Shown: piece after piece, positions 44,091 to 53,669 of the stretch
Numbering within the stretch: the stretch's first letter is position 1
How the letters are laid out: each line of letters opens with the position of its first letter
From: an uncultured Bacillaceae bacterium
GTDB lineage: Bacteria; Bacillota; Bacilli; Bacillales; Bacillaceae_L
DNA: 64,000 bases
Direction of reading: 5' to 3'
Assembly (NCBI GenBank): GCA_947497585.1
Contig: CANMHG010000005.1
Coordinates: 1 to 64,000 of the forward strand
The notes under the pieces: model-generated
The model's input: only the letters and a program-made list of their open reading frames with translations
The model's database searches: none
What the model was told of the DNA's origin: nothing
Program-made: the position numbers and the translations under genes

Positions 44091-44561
44091 TTATGGAGTA
44101 GTCCTTTTCAGTAAATCTCCAGTTTCAAAATCACTATAGTAATACGTTAATCGGTTATTTTCGTTAAGATAAATGACTTCCCAGAGTGGAATATTTTTCT
44201 CCATCCCAAGCTTTACTGAACGAATTTCTTGTGGATTCCTTTCGCTCACTAAGCGATTGACTACATCTTCTTTACGTAAACCCTCATCTTGCCTTTTAAT
44301 CACAATCTCGCCGGAATCCTCAGCAATCCATACGATCAAAGGTACATTTTCGTCAGAGTTTCCCTTAACTACCTGATACGACTCTGATCCATAATATGTA
44401 GTTACTTCATTAATGGTATGTATGTTGGCTTGTGCTTTAGCAATTTCAATTGCTTGTTGCTCCTTTTCATGTTTTGGCTCCATTGCTGTATTGTAAACAC
44501 TAAAGGCTTGCCAAAATCCGATAACTAAAATCAATATAGTAAGAAAAATCCATTTTTTCAT
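44091..44561 (-). CDS. ypmB: YpmB-like membrane-anchored protein (DUF5590)
   Basis: A 156-aa protein with one N-terminal membrane helix (about 5-22) and an extracytoplasmic PepSY-like domain with repeated alpha-beta segments such as VPLIVWIAEDSGEIVIK. It is like B. subtilis YpmB, a PepSY/DUF5590 protein of unknown role that lies between aspB and ypmA there too. No protease active site is visible. Confidence 0.85.
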   Translation of the reverse strand: MKKWIFLTILILVIGFWQAFSVYNTAMEPKHEKEQQAIEIAKAQANIHTINEVTTYYGSESYQVVKGNSDENVPLIVWIAEDSGEIVIKRQDEGLRKEDVVNRLVSERNPQEIRSVKLGMEKNIPLWEVIYLNENNRLTYYYSDFETGDLLKRTTP

Positions 44562-44570
44562 CTGATCACA

Positions 44571-44741
44571 TCATGTACGATAAATTGTAAAAATAGCTGT
44601 ATTTTGATCTTTCATATCTAGCGCAAGTCCGAACATCAAATCTTTTGTTTTAAGTGTTCTATTTAGGCTGTCCACAATTTTATAAAGGTCTGGAGAGTTC
44701 TGGACTTTTACGGTTGAAAGTACTTCAATTTTACTTTCCAT
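44571..44741 (-). CDS. ypmA: YpmA, small conserved protein
   Basis: A 56-aa protein starting MESKIEVLSTVKVQ and ending AIFTIYRT, very like B. subtilis YpmA in length and pattern (DLYKIVDSLNRTLK in the middle). Small alpha-beta protein of unknown role, DUF4264 type as I recall. GGAGGATGAATA precedes ATG 44741. It lies 9 bp from ypmB in the ypmA-ypmB-aspB operon. Confidence 0.88.
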   Translation of the reverse strand: MESKIEVLSTVKVQNSPDLYKIVDSLNRTLKTKDLMFGLALDMKDQNTAIFTIYRT

Positions 44742-44921
44742 TATTCATCCTCCTAAAGGTACTAATCACAAATTTTGTTACTCATATGCTTTCAAGTCTT
44801 CGGTAACAATATAACTACAACAACATTACGAAGTTGTATCCTTTACCATTATAACAGGTGATAACCTTTACGATAATAATTTTAGTTAAAAAATATCTCC
44901 TATCCCACACCGTTAATAAAA

Positions 44922-44949
44922 CTGCCACTTCTCGTGGCAGTCTTTTTTT
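44922..44949. terminator. Terminator of the metallo-beta-lactamase-like gene
   Basis: ACTGCCAC and GTGGCAGT pair around TTCTC. T runs lie on both sides, so it may serve read-through in both directions; the minus-strand gene ends 4 bp inside it. Confidence 0.85.
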
Positions 44950-44952
44950 GGT

Positions 44953-45801
44953 TTACTTAACTTCTTGGGAACTTTCAATCGAAATTGTAATTACCTCATA
45001 TTCATTTTGATTTGCTTTTATTGTTATATTACCAAATTGTTTAGTCATATAAGTATCGATCCAAGTTTCCTTCAATCTTTCCATAACATCAGGGCTTGGG
45101 TTTAGATCTTTTTTAGTAAAAATAATGGCTACTTGAGGATCAATATGTTCAATAAAATCTTGGGAAGATCCGTCATTTTGTGCAAAGTTTGGAATTTTAA
45201 CTATGTTAACTTTTGATAATTCCTCATTTGTAAGTAAAGACATCTCAGCATTAATGTTCCCGGTTGACATATATAGCAGGTAGTGTCTTCCCATTTCTAA
45301 AAACAGATCATAACTTTGGAGTCCATCTGAACTTAAACCCTCATGTACCACCTTAGCCTTTAGTAGAGGAACAATCGGGTGAGAATCATTTTTCTTCAAC
45401 TTAATAATTCTCTCTTTCGATAAAAAGGCTGGTATGGCAAATTGCTCGCCAATCACTACTTTGCTAGTTGGATATCTTTTCGTTAACCATTCTAGATTTG
45501 ATTGGTATTGCTGATCTTCCTTTGTAATAATGATTGATTTAACTAATGACACATTGTACATCTTCAAGAGGCTTTCTAATTCAGCTTGTGTTTCCGGACC
45601 TCCAGTGTTAATGAGCACATTTTCTCCGTTACCATGTTGGATAAGTGTTGCTTCACCACTTGATAAGTTTAAAAACGTAATTGCAAGTTCCTTATTAGAA
45701 AGCTTAAGATCAACCTTTTCAATTTCTGTAGGAATTTCAGAGCCTGAAAATGCAGAAAGAAACAAAGACTGAAATAGGACCAATAACACCAAAATCCTCA
45801 C
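44953..45801 (-). CDS. Secreted metallo-beta-lactamase-fold protein lacking zinc ligands
   Basis: A 282-aa protein with an N-terminal signal-type hydrophobic segment (about 2-20). The fold is like the C-terminal domain of ComEC: ITFLNLSSGEATLIQHGNGENVLINTGG is the first strand pair. The zinc-binding HxHxDH loop, expected near residues 95-105, is absent here (IITKEDQQYQ), so it is likely catalytically dead. An extracytoplasmic role in DNA or envelope binding is possible but unproven. No other competence gene is near. It is alone, downstream of dinG. Confidence 0.72.
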   Translation of the reverse strand: MRILVLLVLFQSLFLSAFSGSEIPTEIEKVDLKLSNKELAITFLNLSSGEATLIQHGNGENVLINTGGPETQAELESLLKMYNVSLVKSIIITKEDQQYQSNLEWLTKRYPTSKVVIGEQFAIPAFLSKERIIKLKKNDSHPIVPLLKAKVVHEGLSSDGLQSYDLFLEMGRHYLLYMSTGNINAEMSLLTNEELSKVNIVKIPNFAQNDGSSQDFIEHIDPQVAIIFTKKDLNPSPDVMERLKETWIDTYMTKQFGNITIKANQNEYEVITISIESSQEVK

Positions 45802-45878
45802 AGTTATCCCTCCAATAGTCGCTAGATTTAGCCTGTGTTATTGACTAAAAATTATCCTATTACCCGGTTACCTTACCA

Positions 45879-48692
45879 TCATACCCATTTATCAATCGTT
45901 TCTAACAAATTTGATAGTGGATTTTCAATAACTGACACCTCTGGAAGTGCCTTAATAAATTGGTTTCCATACGAGGTTGAAGTAATTCTTCGATCAAATA
46001 TGAACACAACTCCATGGTCTTGCTTAGAACGTACTAATCGACCAAATCCTTGCTTGAACCGCAATATTGCCTCAGGTAACGCCAATTGTTTGAAAGGGTT
46101 ACCTCCACTCTCTTTTATACGTTTTGCATGCGTAGCATACATAGGATCATTAGGAGGACTAAATGGAAGCCTTACAATAACAAGTGCTGTTAAATCTTCT
46201 CCTGGGATGTCAACACCTTCCCAAAAGCTATTTGTTCCTAATAGTATAGACTTTTCAAAAGCCTGAAAATTCTTTGTAAGCTTTGTTCTACTTCCACTAC
46301 TAACTCCTTGGCCAATTATGACAAAATCCTCTAAGAAAGCTAGTTCTTTTAATGTGGAATGTGTCTTCTTAAGCATCTCATAGGAAGTAAATAAAATTAA
46401 CATTCTACCGTTTGTTTTCAAGGCAATTTCAGCAATGTGAATAGAAATAGCGTGCACGTATTCATCTTCTGTTACTTCATTAATTTCAGGTAAATCATTC
46501 GGAATGAGTACAGCTGCCTGCTCTTTATAATTAAAAGGAGATGGGATGGTAACTGTAAACGGCTTGTAGTCAGATAATCCTAAACGTTCTATTATAAACT
46601 CAAATGAACCTTTAATTGACAATGTAGCAGAGGTTAAAATAACTGATTTCTTTCTGGAAAAGAATGTAGCTTTAAGTTGTTCAGATACATTTATTGGCTG
46701 ACTGAATAAATAAGCAGCATTCTTAGCCCCTTTTGTATCTGCCTCAATCCATGAAACCATATTACTTTGTTTGCCTAACAATAATAAAGTTAGTTTTTCA
46801 TTAATTGATTTAATTGATTCGACAACAGAAAAATAGTCATAGATTGTTCCTTTTTGCATGGGTGTTACTAACTTTTGTAATGATTTAAACGAGTCATACT
46901 GGTTATTGACTAACGAATACAAAGAATCTATATTCGTTGATAAATGCAACATTGTTTCAACAATTTTCCTCCAGGATTGATCCTCCTGAACAGATTCATC
47001 TAAGGAAATATTTACTCGATTTATAGATGTTTGCACTTTTTTGTGATGCTCTAGTGCAAAGGTTCTAATTTCAGTAAATAAATCATCCAATTGCTGTTTG
47101 ATTTCCTTGTTCAATGATTCAATTAATGGAAATGTATGATCTGTGTCAAGGCCAATCCCTCTGAAAATTTTTATCACATTTGCTACTAAATCTTTTGAAT
47201 CACTAAAACCAATTCTTGAGAGTAAATTTGTAACATCTAAATAATTCAACTTAATACCTAAATGGCTGCTTGCGACTGTTTCTAAATGATGCGCCTCATC
47301 AATGATTACTTCTTCATAAACAGGTAAGATATCTCCTTCTGATAGTAGATCAGCAAAAAGAAGAGAGTGATTTGTAATAATGATTTCGGATTGTTGAGCT
47401 TGCCTCTTTGCTCTTCGATAAAAACAGCGAGATCTCCATGGGCATTCTTTTCCTAAATTACTATTTTTTTCACTTTTTATTCGGCTCCATAAAAGCTTCC
47501 CACCTGAAGGCAAATTCAATTCATCGACGTCCCCAGTTTCCGTCTCTGTTAACCAAACAAGTATCTGAGCCTTTGCCAATATCATATCGTAGTTTGAATC
47601 CTGCTCATATAATACCTGTTCAAATCTCCTTAAACAGAGATAGTGACCTCGTCCTTTTAGTACGGTGGCTTGAAATGGTAATGGTATAGTGTCTGAAAGG
47701 ATTGGGATTTCATGATCAATTAATTGTTGTTGTAGTTGGATCGTTTTTGTACTAATGATAATGGTGCGGCCAGTCTGCTTCGCATATAGGATTGCTGGTA
47801 ATAAATATGCAAAGGATTTTCCAATCCCGGTTCCAGCTTCAACAATCGAATGTTTTTGCTCCAGAAAAGCCTGCATTATAGTGTCCATCATTCTTAATTG
47901 ACCTTCTCTTTCTTCATACTGCTGAATATGATTTGAGAGATGTCCTGTATTACTGAATAGATCCTTTTTAATGGAATCATAATTAACATCACAGATTGAT
48001 CTGTCATGGATAATTTTGTCTTTTTTCTTCAAAGCAATGCCCCGATACACATCATAACTTTTAGAGTCTTCATGGGGCACAGCTTCTTTTTCCTCTATAA
48101 TTTGCGATAGTATTTTATGTACATCACTTTTTAAGTAAGTTGCATATTGTAGCAACCTAGTACAAGTTACCAGAGGCAACTCTCTTAGTTTCAATAGTAT
48201 CTTTAATAGTATTTCTGCAGTTACTTCTGCATCACTATCCGCTTGATGGGGATTATCATGAGCTAACGAGAAATTTTCAGCAAGTTGCCCAAGCTTATAG
48301 CTATCAGTTGAAGGTATAACGATTCTAGCCAATTCAACTGTATCTAGCGTCGGACCCTCAAAAGGTTTGCAACCGCTATTTATAAGCTCCTCCTGAAGGA
48401 AGGTTAAGTCAAATGGAACATTATGAGCTACAAAGTAAGCCCCTTCTAATAGTGACTCTATTTCAGGTGCAATTAATTGAAAGCTTGGGGCATTATGTAC
48501 AACCTCATTTGATATGCCTGTAAATTGCTCTATAAAAGGAGGAATCTCTCTGCCAGGATTTATAAAACTTGCAAAACGTTCTACAATCTCGCCATCCTCT
48601 ATTACTACTGCTGCAAACTGTATAATTTTATCCCCTTTTTTAGGAGAGTTTCCTGTTGTCTCCAGATCAACAACTACGTATCGTTGATTCAT
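45879..48692 (-). CDS. dinG: DinG helicase with DEDDh exonuclease domain
   Basis: About 937 aa. The N-terminal RNase T/DnaQ-type exonuclease (about 1-175) starts VVVDLETTGNSP and includes the HNVPFDLTFL and HQADSDAEVT motifs. The helicase part has Walker A EAGTGIGKSFAYL, DEAH in IIDEAHHLE and GFGRLVRS. Only three cysteines occur where the Fe-S ligands would lie (LCLRRF, ECPW, SRCFY), so an intact cluster is doubtful, as in the Staphylococcus DinG. I start it at ATG 48692 behind GAGGTG; the longer frame has no ribosome site. Confidence 0.94.
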   Translation of the reverse strand: MNQRYVVVDLETTGNSPKKGDKIIQFAAVVIEDGEIVERFASFINPGREIPPFIEQFTGISNEVVHNAPSFQLIAPEIESLLEGAYFVAHNVPFDLTFLQEELINSGCKPFEGPTLDTVELARIVIPSTDSYKLGQLAENFSLAHDNPHQADSDAEVTAEILLKILLKLRELPLVTCTRLLQYATYLKSDVHKILSQIIEEKEAVPHEDSKSYDVYRGIALKKKDKIIHDRSICDVNYDSIKKDLFSNTGHLSNHIQQYEEREGQLRMMDTIMQAFLEQKHSIVEAGTGIGKSFAYLLPAILYAKQTGRTIIISTKTIQLQQQLIDHEIPILSDTIPLPFQATVLKGRGHYLCLRRFEQVLYEQDSNYDMILAKAQILVWLTETETGDVDELNLPSGGKLLWSRIKSEKNSNLGKECPWRSRCFYRRAKRQAQQSEIIITNHSLLFADLLSEGDILPVYEEVIIDEAHHLETVASSHLGIKLNYLDVTNLLSRIGFSDSKDLVANVIKIFRGIGLDTDHTFPLIESLNKEIKQQLDDLFTEIRTFALEHHKKVQTSINRVNISLDESVQEDQSWRKIVETMLHLSTNIDSLYSLVNNQYDSFKSLQKLVTPMQKGTIYDYFSVVESIKSINEKLTLLLLGKQSNMVSWIEADTKGAKNAAYLFSQPINVSEQLKATFFSRKKSVILTSATLSIKGSFEFIIERLGLSDYKPFTVTIPSPFNYKEQAAVLIPNDLPEINEVTEDEYVHAISIHIAEIALKTNGRMLILFTSYEMLKKTHSTLKELAFLEDFVIIGQGVSSGSRTKLTKNFQAFEKSILLGTNSFWEGVDIPGEDLTALVIVRLPFSPPNDPMYATHAKRIKESGGNPFKQLALPEAILRFKQGFGRLVRSKQDHGVVFIFDRRITSTSYGNQFIKALPEVSVIENPLSNLLETIDKWV

Positions 48693-48802
48693 AAAAAAAC
48701 ACCTCAGCATCAGGTGGGTATTATAGTGTTCTATCACCCACAATTAGTACTCATATAGTAGTCTTTTCAATTATTGAAGAATATACTTCCTATACTAAAG
48801 AA

Positions 48803-48824
48803 AAAACCCCCATAATGGGGGTTA
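48803..48824 (-). terminator. Terminator of panBCD
   Basis: AACCCCC and GGGGGTT pair around ATAAT, followed by TTTTTTC on the minus strand. It lies 9 bp after the panD stop. Confidence 0.9.
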
Positions 48825-48832
48825 TGTTTATA

Positions 48833-49216
48833 CTATAATACAGTAGAAGCTGGCTCTTGGCCAATTAATTCTTTAATTTGATTGTTTTCATCCATGATCG
48901 CAACCTTAGGTACATGCGATTGTACTTGGTCTTCTGATACAAATACGTAAGAAATAACAATAATCACATCACCTGTTTGAACAAGTCTAGCAGCAGCACC
49001 ATTTAAACAGAATACACCCGTACCTCTCGGACCTGGTATAATATATGTTTCAAAACGTGATCCATTATTATTATTTACAATTTGAACCTTTTCATTTGCA
49101 ACCATACCAACTGCATCAAGGATATCTTCATCTATTGTAATACTTCCAACATAATCTAAATTAGCTTCAGTCACTCGTGCTCTATGAATCTTAGCATTCA
49201 TCATCGTTCTAAACAC
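48833..49216 (-). CDS. panD: Aspartate 1-decarboxylase PanD
   Basis: A 127-aa pyruvoyl enzyme that makes beta-alanine from aspartate. The self-cleavage site is Gly24-Ser25 in [12 protein letters not shown], and the N-terminal [18 protein letters not shown] is the family signature. It supplies beta-alanine to PanC. It is the last gene of panBCD, with a terminator directly after it. Confidence 0.97.
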   Translation of the reverse strand: MFRTMMNAKIHRARVTEANLDYVGSITIDEDILDAVGMVANEKVQIVNNNNGSRFETYIIPGPRGTGVFCLNGAAARLVQTGDVIIVISYVFVSEDQVQSHVPKVAIMDENNQIKELIGQEPASTVL

Positions 49217-49281
49217 GACATTTCCCCCTCTACCCTAACCGTTTTTCTATATATTGACTTCTATTATTTATCACTTTTAAC

Positions 49282-50130
49282 TTACACAACAAATGTAATA
49301 TTATCAATAAGTCGAGCTTTTGTAAACTTCACAGCTAGTGCAATTATTACCTTTCGAGAAATGACAGATATTGTCTCCAACTCTGGATATGAGTATAATT
49401 CCACATAATCTATTTTTCCTGAAGTGTGATTAGTAATATGTTCGACCACTAGTTTTTTTATTTTCTCAGGGTCCACTACTCCATTTCTTACGGCTTCTCT
49501 TGCCAGATTCAACCCTTCATACAACTTAGCTGCCTCTTTGCGCTCTTGGTCGGTTAGGTACACATTTCGAGAGCTTTTTGCCAATCCGTCCTCTTCACGT
49601 ATAGTCTCCAAAGGAACTAATTTAACTGGTATATTTAGGTCTTGAATAAGTCCATCAATAACCGCAACTTGCTGGGCATCCTTCATTCCAAAATAAACTT
49701 TGTGCGGTAGAACAATATTAAAAAGCTTTGTAACAACAGTAGCGACCCCATCAAAATGACCACTACGTTGTTTACCACATAAAACGTCTACGCGCTCATT
49801 CACTTTAACAGACACAGATAATTTTTCATGTGGATACATTTCGCTCGTAGTTGGATAAAATAATATATCAACCCCTGCGTTCCTAGCTAAATCTTCATCT
49901 CGATCAATGTTACGAGGGTAGCTATCAAAGTCCTCGTTAGGACCAAATTGAAGCGGATTTACAAAAATACTCAGTACAACAATGTCGTTTTCTTTTCTAG
50001 CTTGTTTCATTAGAGATAAATGTCCTTCATGAAGGAAACCCATTGTAGGAACAAAACCGATGGATTTCCCTTGAAGTCGAAATTCAGAGACTTTCTCTTG
50101 AATTTCTTTGATGGATTCTACTACAATCAT
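49282..50130 (-). CDS. panC: Pantothenate synthetase PanC
   Basis: A 282-aa ligase of the nucleotidyltransferase fold that joins pantoate and beta-alanine with ATP. HEGH in [13 protein letters not shown] is the first class I motif; the KMSKS-like segment is near SSRNVYLT. Its ATG overlaps the panB stop in ATGA, so the two are translationally coupled. Length matches the family. Confidence 0.97.
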   Translation of the reverse strand: MIVVESIKEIQEKVSEFRLQGKSIGFVPTMGFLHEGHLSLMKQARKENDIVVLSIFVNPLQFGPNEDFDSYPRNIDRDEDLARNAGVDILFYPTTSEMYPHEKLSVSVKVNERVDVLCGKQRSGHFDGVATVVTKLFNIVLPHKVYFGMKDAQQVAVIDGLIQDLNIPVKLVPLETIREEDGLAKSSRNVYLTDQERKEAAKLYEGLNLAREAVRNGVVDPEKIKKLVVEHITNHTSGKIDYVELYSYPELETISVISRKVIIALAVKFTKARLIDNITFVV

Positions 50131-50966
50131 TTCCCTTTTCCTCCGTATAACGCTTCTAGCTGATCTTCTTTCATTGTAAACATATGCTTTTCTTCAGGAA
50201 ATTGCTTAGCTTTAACTTCGTTCACATAAGTTGTTAGTCCATTTTTTATATCTTGATTAATGTCAGTAAATTGCTTAACAAACTTAGGAACTCGATCCAC
50301 TCCGTAGGAAATAACGTCATGGTATACAAGTACTTGACCATCTGTCTTATCGCCAGCCCCAATTCCAATAGTCGGTATCGACAATGAAGCCGTAACTTCC
50401 TCAGCTAATTGTTTTGGAACACATTCCAACACAAGTGCAATTGCACCTGCTTCTTCACACTTCTTTGCGTCAGCTAGTAATTGCCTAGCACTTTCAGCAT
50501 CTTTTCCTTGAACTTTATATCCACCTAAGACACCTACCGATTGCGGTGTAAGCCCGAGATGAGCAACTACTGGAATACCGGCATCTGTTAATAAGCGAAT
50601 AACGGTTAGGACATCCTTTGCACCTTCTATTTTTAACGCATGAGCCCCAGATTCTTGCACAATTCTTGCTGCATTTTTCATTGTCTCAGCTATTGAGACA
50701 TGGTAAGACATGAATGGCATATCTGTTACGATAAAAGTATCTTTAGCACCCCTTTTAACCGCTTTTGTATGATGAATCATGTCATCAACAGTTACTGGGA
50801 TGGTAGAGTCATACCCTAGAACAACCATGCCTAATGAATCGCCAACAAGGATCATGTCTACACCAGCTTGCTCTGCATGCTTAGCAGATGGATAATCGTA
50901 TGCGGTAAGCATCGTGATGGGCTCATTACTTTGTTTCATTTTTAGAAAATCAGTTGTTTGTTTCAT
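50127..50966 (-). CDS. panB: 3-methyl-2-oxobutanoate hydroxymethyltransferase PanB
   Basis: A 279-aa (beta/alpha)8 enzyme that makes ketopantoate from ketoisovalerate and methylene-tetrahydrofolate. Motifs include [20 protein letters not shown] and the [14 protein letters not shown] segment. AGGAGGAAGAAAA places ATG 50966. It is the first gene of panBCD, behind a 225-nt leader that looks structured. Confidence 0.97.
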   Translation of the reverse strand: MKQTTDFLKMKQSNEPITMLTAYDYPSAKHAEQAGVDMILVGDSLGMVVLGYDSTIPVTVDDMIHHTKAVKRGAKDTFIVTDMPFMSYHVSIAETMKNAARIVQESGAHALKIEGAKDVLTVIRLLTDAGIPVVAHLGLTPQSVGVLGGYKVQGKDAESARQLLADAKKCEEAGAIALVLECVPKQLAEEVTASLSIPTIGIGAGDKTDGQVLVYHDVISYGVDRVPKFVKQFTDINQDIKNGLTTYVNEVKAKQFPEEKHMFTMKEDQLEALYGGKGK

Positions 50967-51203
50967 TTTTCTTCCTCCTCTTTTTTAAGTTAGAGGAAAT
51001 GAAAAACCGTTTTTGTGTGAAGTCAAAATAGCCCTCTTTCAATGAGAAAGAAGGATCACACTAAATGATTCGGCTGAGTTCATCCCTCTGTCCCAGTCCA
51101 ACGCATGGATCAAGGCAGACAATGTTAAGTTAACTAACTGTAGAGCTTTGCATTACTTTTATGGTGTAGTTCCTTGGATACTACCCATGTCAATTGAATT
51201 ATA
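50967..51203 (-). promoter_or_regulatory. panBCD promoter and structured leader
   Basis: On the minus strand an extended -10 box TGTTATAAT (TATAAT at 51203-51198) predicts a start near 51190, leaving about 225 nt before panB. The leader can form TCTG/CAGA-closed and TCCA/TGGA stems near 51085-51120 and CCTTCTTTC/GAAAGAGGG near 51035-51058. The pan RNA motif is known in Firmicutes upstream of panB. The presence of that motif here is inference; no consensus was tested. Confidence 0.45.
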
Positions 51204-51287
51204 ACAGTAAGTGTTGAAATTTTGCTACAATTTTGATTTGTTTTTAGAGCTAACTTATAAAAAAAATTTGTTCTTTACACTGAACCT

Positions 51288-51424
51288 TGACCGTTTCTTT
51301 GCGCTACAGGCACTTGCTTTCCGCGGGGAGGGATGTGAGCCTCCTCGGCGCTTTGCGCCTGTGGGGTCTCACACTTCCCTCTACTCCCGCAGGAGTCAAG
51401 TGCCTTTCGCTTCAATCCACTCTT
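51288..51424. repeat. Dispersed hairpin repeat, copy 4
   Basis: An uninterrupted copy starting GACCGTTTC and ending CAATCCACTCTT, located between the panB promoter and the end of birA. The inner pairing GTGAGCC / GGTCTCAC differs from the other copies by compensated changes (GCGAGCC / GGTCTCGC elsewhere), so the hairpin is conserved. Confidence 0.9.
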
Positions 51425-51494
51425 GTTAGGTTTGGAGAATGTACACTTTATAAAAGAAAAAACCTTCCAAAAGAGCCATTATATTCTAATAAAT

Positions 51495-52466
51495 TTATTG
51501 TTTTAGTTCGATATCAGCAGAGTGGATTAGGTGGATTGTGCCGTCTAGTCCCTCTAGGCGTAGGACGCCGTCGTCGGTGATGCCGATTGCACGGCCTTCG
51601 ATTGAGCCGTTTAGGGTTCTTGCGATAATTTGCTTGCCTATGCTGATTGCATAGCTTTCCCATAGCAGTTTTACGACTTTAAAGCCATTTGTTAGGTAAT
51701 TGTGATATAGGTCTTCAAGTTTTGCTAATATACTTTGAATTAGTAATGCTCTATCGATTTTATCTCCTTTTTGAATAGAAAGAGAAGTAGCAATTTGTGT
51801 TAGTTCTTCGGGAAACTGTTCTATTGATTGGTTGACATTTATTCCGATCCCAATGATGACTGAGTTTACTCGGTCTGCTTCTGCTTGTAACTCTGTTAAA
51901 ATGCCTACTACTTTCTTCCCACCAATTAAGATATCATTTGGCCATTTTATATCTGGCTCTAACCCTGTTACTTCTTGGATTCCTTGTACGACCGCAACAG
52001 CTGCCAGTAATGTTAACTGAGGAGCTTGGGACGGTGGGATAGAAGGTCTTAAAATAATACTCATCCATACTCCTGTATATTTTGGTGAGAACCACAACCT
52101 GTCTAGTCTACCTCTCCCGGCTTGTTGTTCTTCAGCAACTACTATTGTTCCCTCTGGTGTCCCTTCGTAAGCAAGACGGTGTGCAATCTTTTGAGTAGAG
52201 GTTACTGATTCTTCAAAGTGAACATGTCGCCCTAACGTCTTCGTCTTTAGTCCTAATTGTATTTCATTGCCACTAATTTTATCAGGCTTCTGTACAATTC
52301 GGTAACCTAGTTTCCGAACAGCTTCCAGTTCATATCCTTCTTTACGCAAGTCCTCGATATGCTTCCAAATGGCTGTCCTGGAACAGCCTAATTCCTCGCT
52401 TATCTTCTGACCAGAGACAAAGCCCCCATTTGCTTCGGAGAAAATTTCTAATAATTGCTTTCTCAT
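51495..52466 (-). CDS. birA: Biotin protein ligase and biotin operon repressor BirA
   Basis: About 323 aa. An N-terminal winged helix-turn-helix (about 1-60, EELGCSRTAIWKHIEDLRKE) is followed by the ligase domain with GRGRLDRLWFSP and KWPNDILIGGKKVVGIL, and a C-terminal SH3-like domain. It biotinylates acetyl-CoA carboxylase and represses biotin genes when biotin is plentiful. The stop of cca overlaps its ATG (ATGA), so translation is coupled. Confidence 0.95.
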   Translation of the reverse strand: MRKQLLEIFSEANGGFVSGQKISEELGCSRTAIWKHIEDLRKEGYELEAVRKLGYRIVQKPDKISGNEIQLGLKTKTLGRHVHFEESVTSTQKIAHRLAYEGTPEGTIVVAEEQQAGRGRLDRLWFSPKYTGVWMSIILRPSIPPSQAPQLTLLAAVAVVQGIQEVTGLEPDIKWPNDILIGGKKVVGILTELQAEADRVNSVIIGIGINVNQSIEQFPEELTQIATSLSIQKGDKIDRALLIQSILAKLEDLYHNYLTNGFKVVKLLWESYAISIGKQIIARTLNGSIEGRAIGITDDGVLRLEGLDGTIHLIHSADIELKQ

Positions 52467-53659
52467 AGTAGATTGCAACGCACAAGCCACTCCTTTATAC
52501 CTTCTTTTTCATTTTCAACTTTACCTAACAAGACTTCTTCTTCAACTTTTTCAATGACTTCTGCAATCCAAGGACCAGGTGTCTTATTTGACCATTTTAA
52601 AAGGTCCTGACCGTTAATTGCTAATTCACTTCTTTCTTTTATAGCAAGATTCTCATAGATTTCTTCTAGCTTTGTAATTTTAGCCTCTGGTTCATCTTGT
52701 GATAAGATAGAGATTACTCTTTGTATCTGAACTGAACTATCAATTCCTAACTCGTATAGAAGTAATGTAGACCAACCATGTTCTTTAAGCTTTTCAATAC
52801 CATTAAGATTGTAATGGACCTGATTAATTAGTTTGTTTGGCAGTTTCCACTCTTTTAGAAAAGTGGTGCTATCTTTTACCTCTAACACACACAATAGTAA
52901 TGTCCAATATTCAGATTTTTCCTTTAAAGAGTTCCAGCAATAACTTCCTGAATTAATAAGCTTGTCCTTTTTATCTTGTAGACCTGGTAAGAACTTATAT
53001 ATATCCGTTTGTGTTAATAGTCCAAGAGCTTGTTCTGTATATCTTCCCAACATAAGCTTTTCAAACTCAACCGTAATTCTCTCTACTGAAACATGTTCAA
53101 GCAGATAAGAATACTCCTTAATAGCAGCTTTTGTTTCTTCGACGATTACAAAACCTAGCTGACTTACGAACCGAACTGCCCTAAACATTCTAAGGGCGTC
53201 CTCTTTAAACCGTTCATAAGGATTGCCCACCGTTTGAATTAACTTACGCTCTATTGCTTCCTTACCATTAAAAGGGTCAATAAATTTCCCTTCCACAGAC
53301 ATCGCAATTGCATTCATTGTAAAATCACGACGTTTTAGATCTTCTTCTAATGAGAGGATAAAGGTTACCTGATCTGGCCTTCTATAATCTTTGTAGTTGT
53401 CTTCACTTCTAAATGTGGTAACCTCAAAAGGGGTGCCGTCAAAAACAACAATAATTGTTCCATGAACAGCACCTACATCGATTGTTTTACTAAATAGCTT
53501 CTGAACTTCACTAGGACGTGCTGACGTAGCGATATCAATGTCACCAATTTCTCGTTGGAGTATTAAGTCACGTACAGAACCACCAACGAAATAAGCCTCA
53601 TGCCCGTTTGCTAATAAGGTTTTTATGATTGCTAACGGCTTTACAAAAGGTTCTTTCAT
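52463..53659 (-). CDS. cca: CCA-adding tRNA nucleotidyltransferase
   Basis: A 398-aa class II enzyme that adds CCA to tRNA 3' ends. The catalytic core GGSVRDLILQREIGDIDIA contains the DxD metal-binding pair, and RRDFTMNAIAM is the base-selection motif. The C-terminal body and tail are helical. AAGGGGCTATAT precedes ATG 53659. It is in a run with bshA upstream and birA downstream. Confidence 0.96.
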   Translation of the reverse strand: MKEPFVKPLAIIKTLLANGHEAYFVGGSVRDLILQREIGDIDIATSARPSEVQKLFSKTIDVGAVHGTIIVVFDGTPFEVTTFRSEDNYKDYRRPDQVTFILSLEEDLKRRDFTMNAIAMSVEGKFIDPFNGKEAIERKLIQTVGNPYERFKEDALRMFRAVRFVSQLGFVIVEETKAAIKEYSYLLEHVSVERITVEFEKLMLGRYTEQALGLLTQTDIYKFLPGLQDKKDKLINSGSYCWNSLKEKSEYWTLLLCVLEVKDSTTFLKEWKLPNKLINQVHYNLNGIEKLKEHGWSTLLLYELGIDSSVQIQRVISILSQDEPEAKITKLEEIYENLAIKERSELAINGQDLLKWSNKTPGPWIAEVIEKVEEEVLLGKVENEKEGIKEWLVRCNLL

Positions 53660-53669
53660 ATATAGCCCC

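Noticed and set aside
50967..51203. T-box leader upstream of panB
   Set aside because: No AGGGTGG-type antiterminator sequence or specifier loop could be found, and panB is not an aminoacyl-tRNA or amino acid gene of the usual T-box set.
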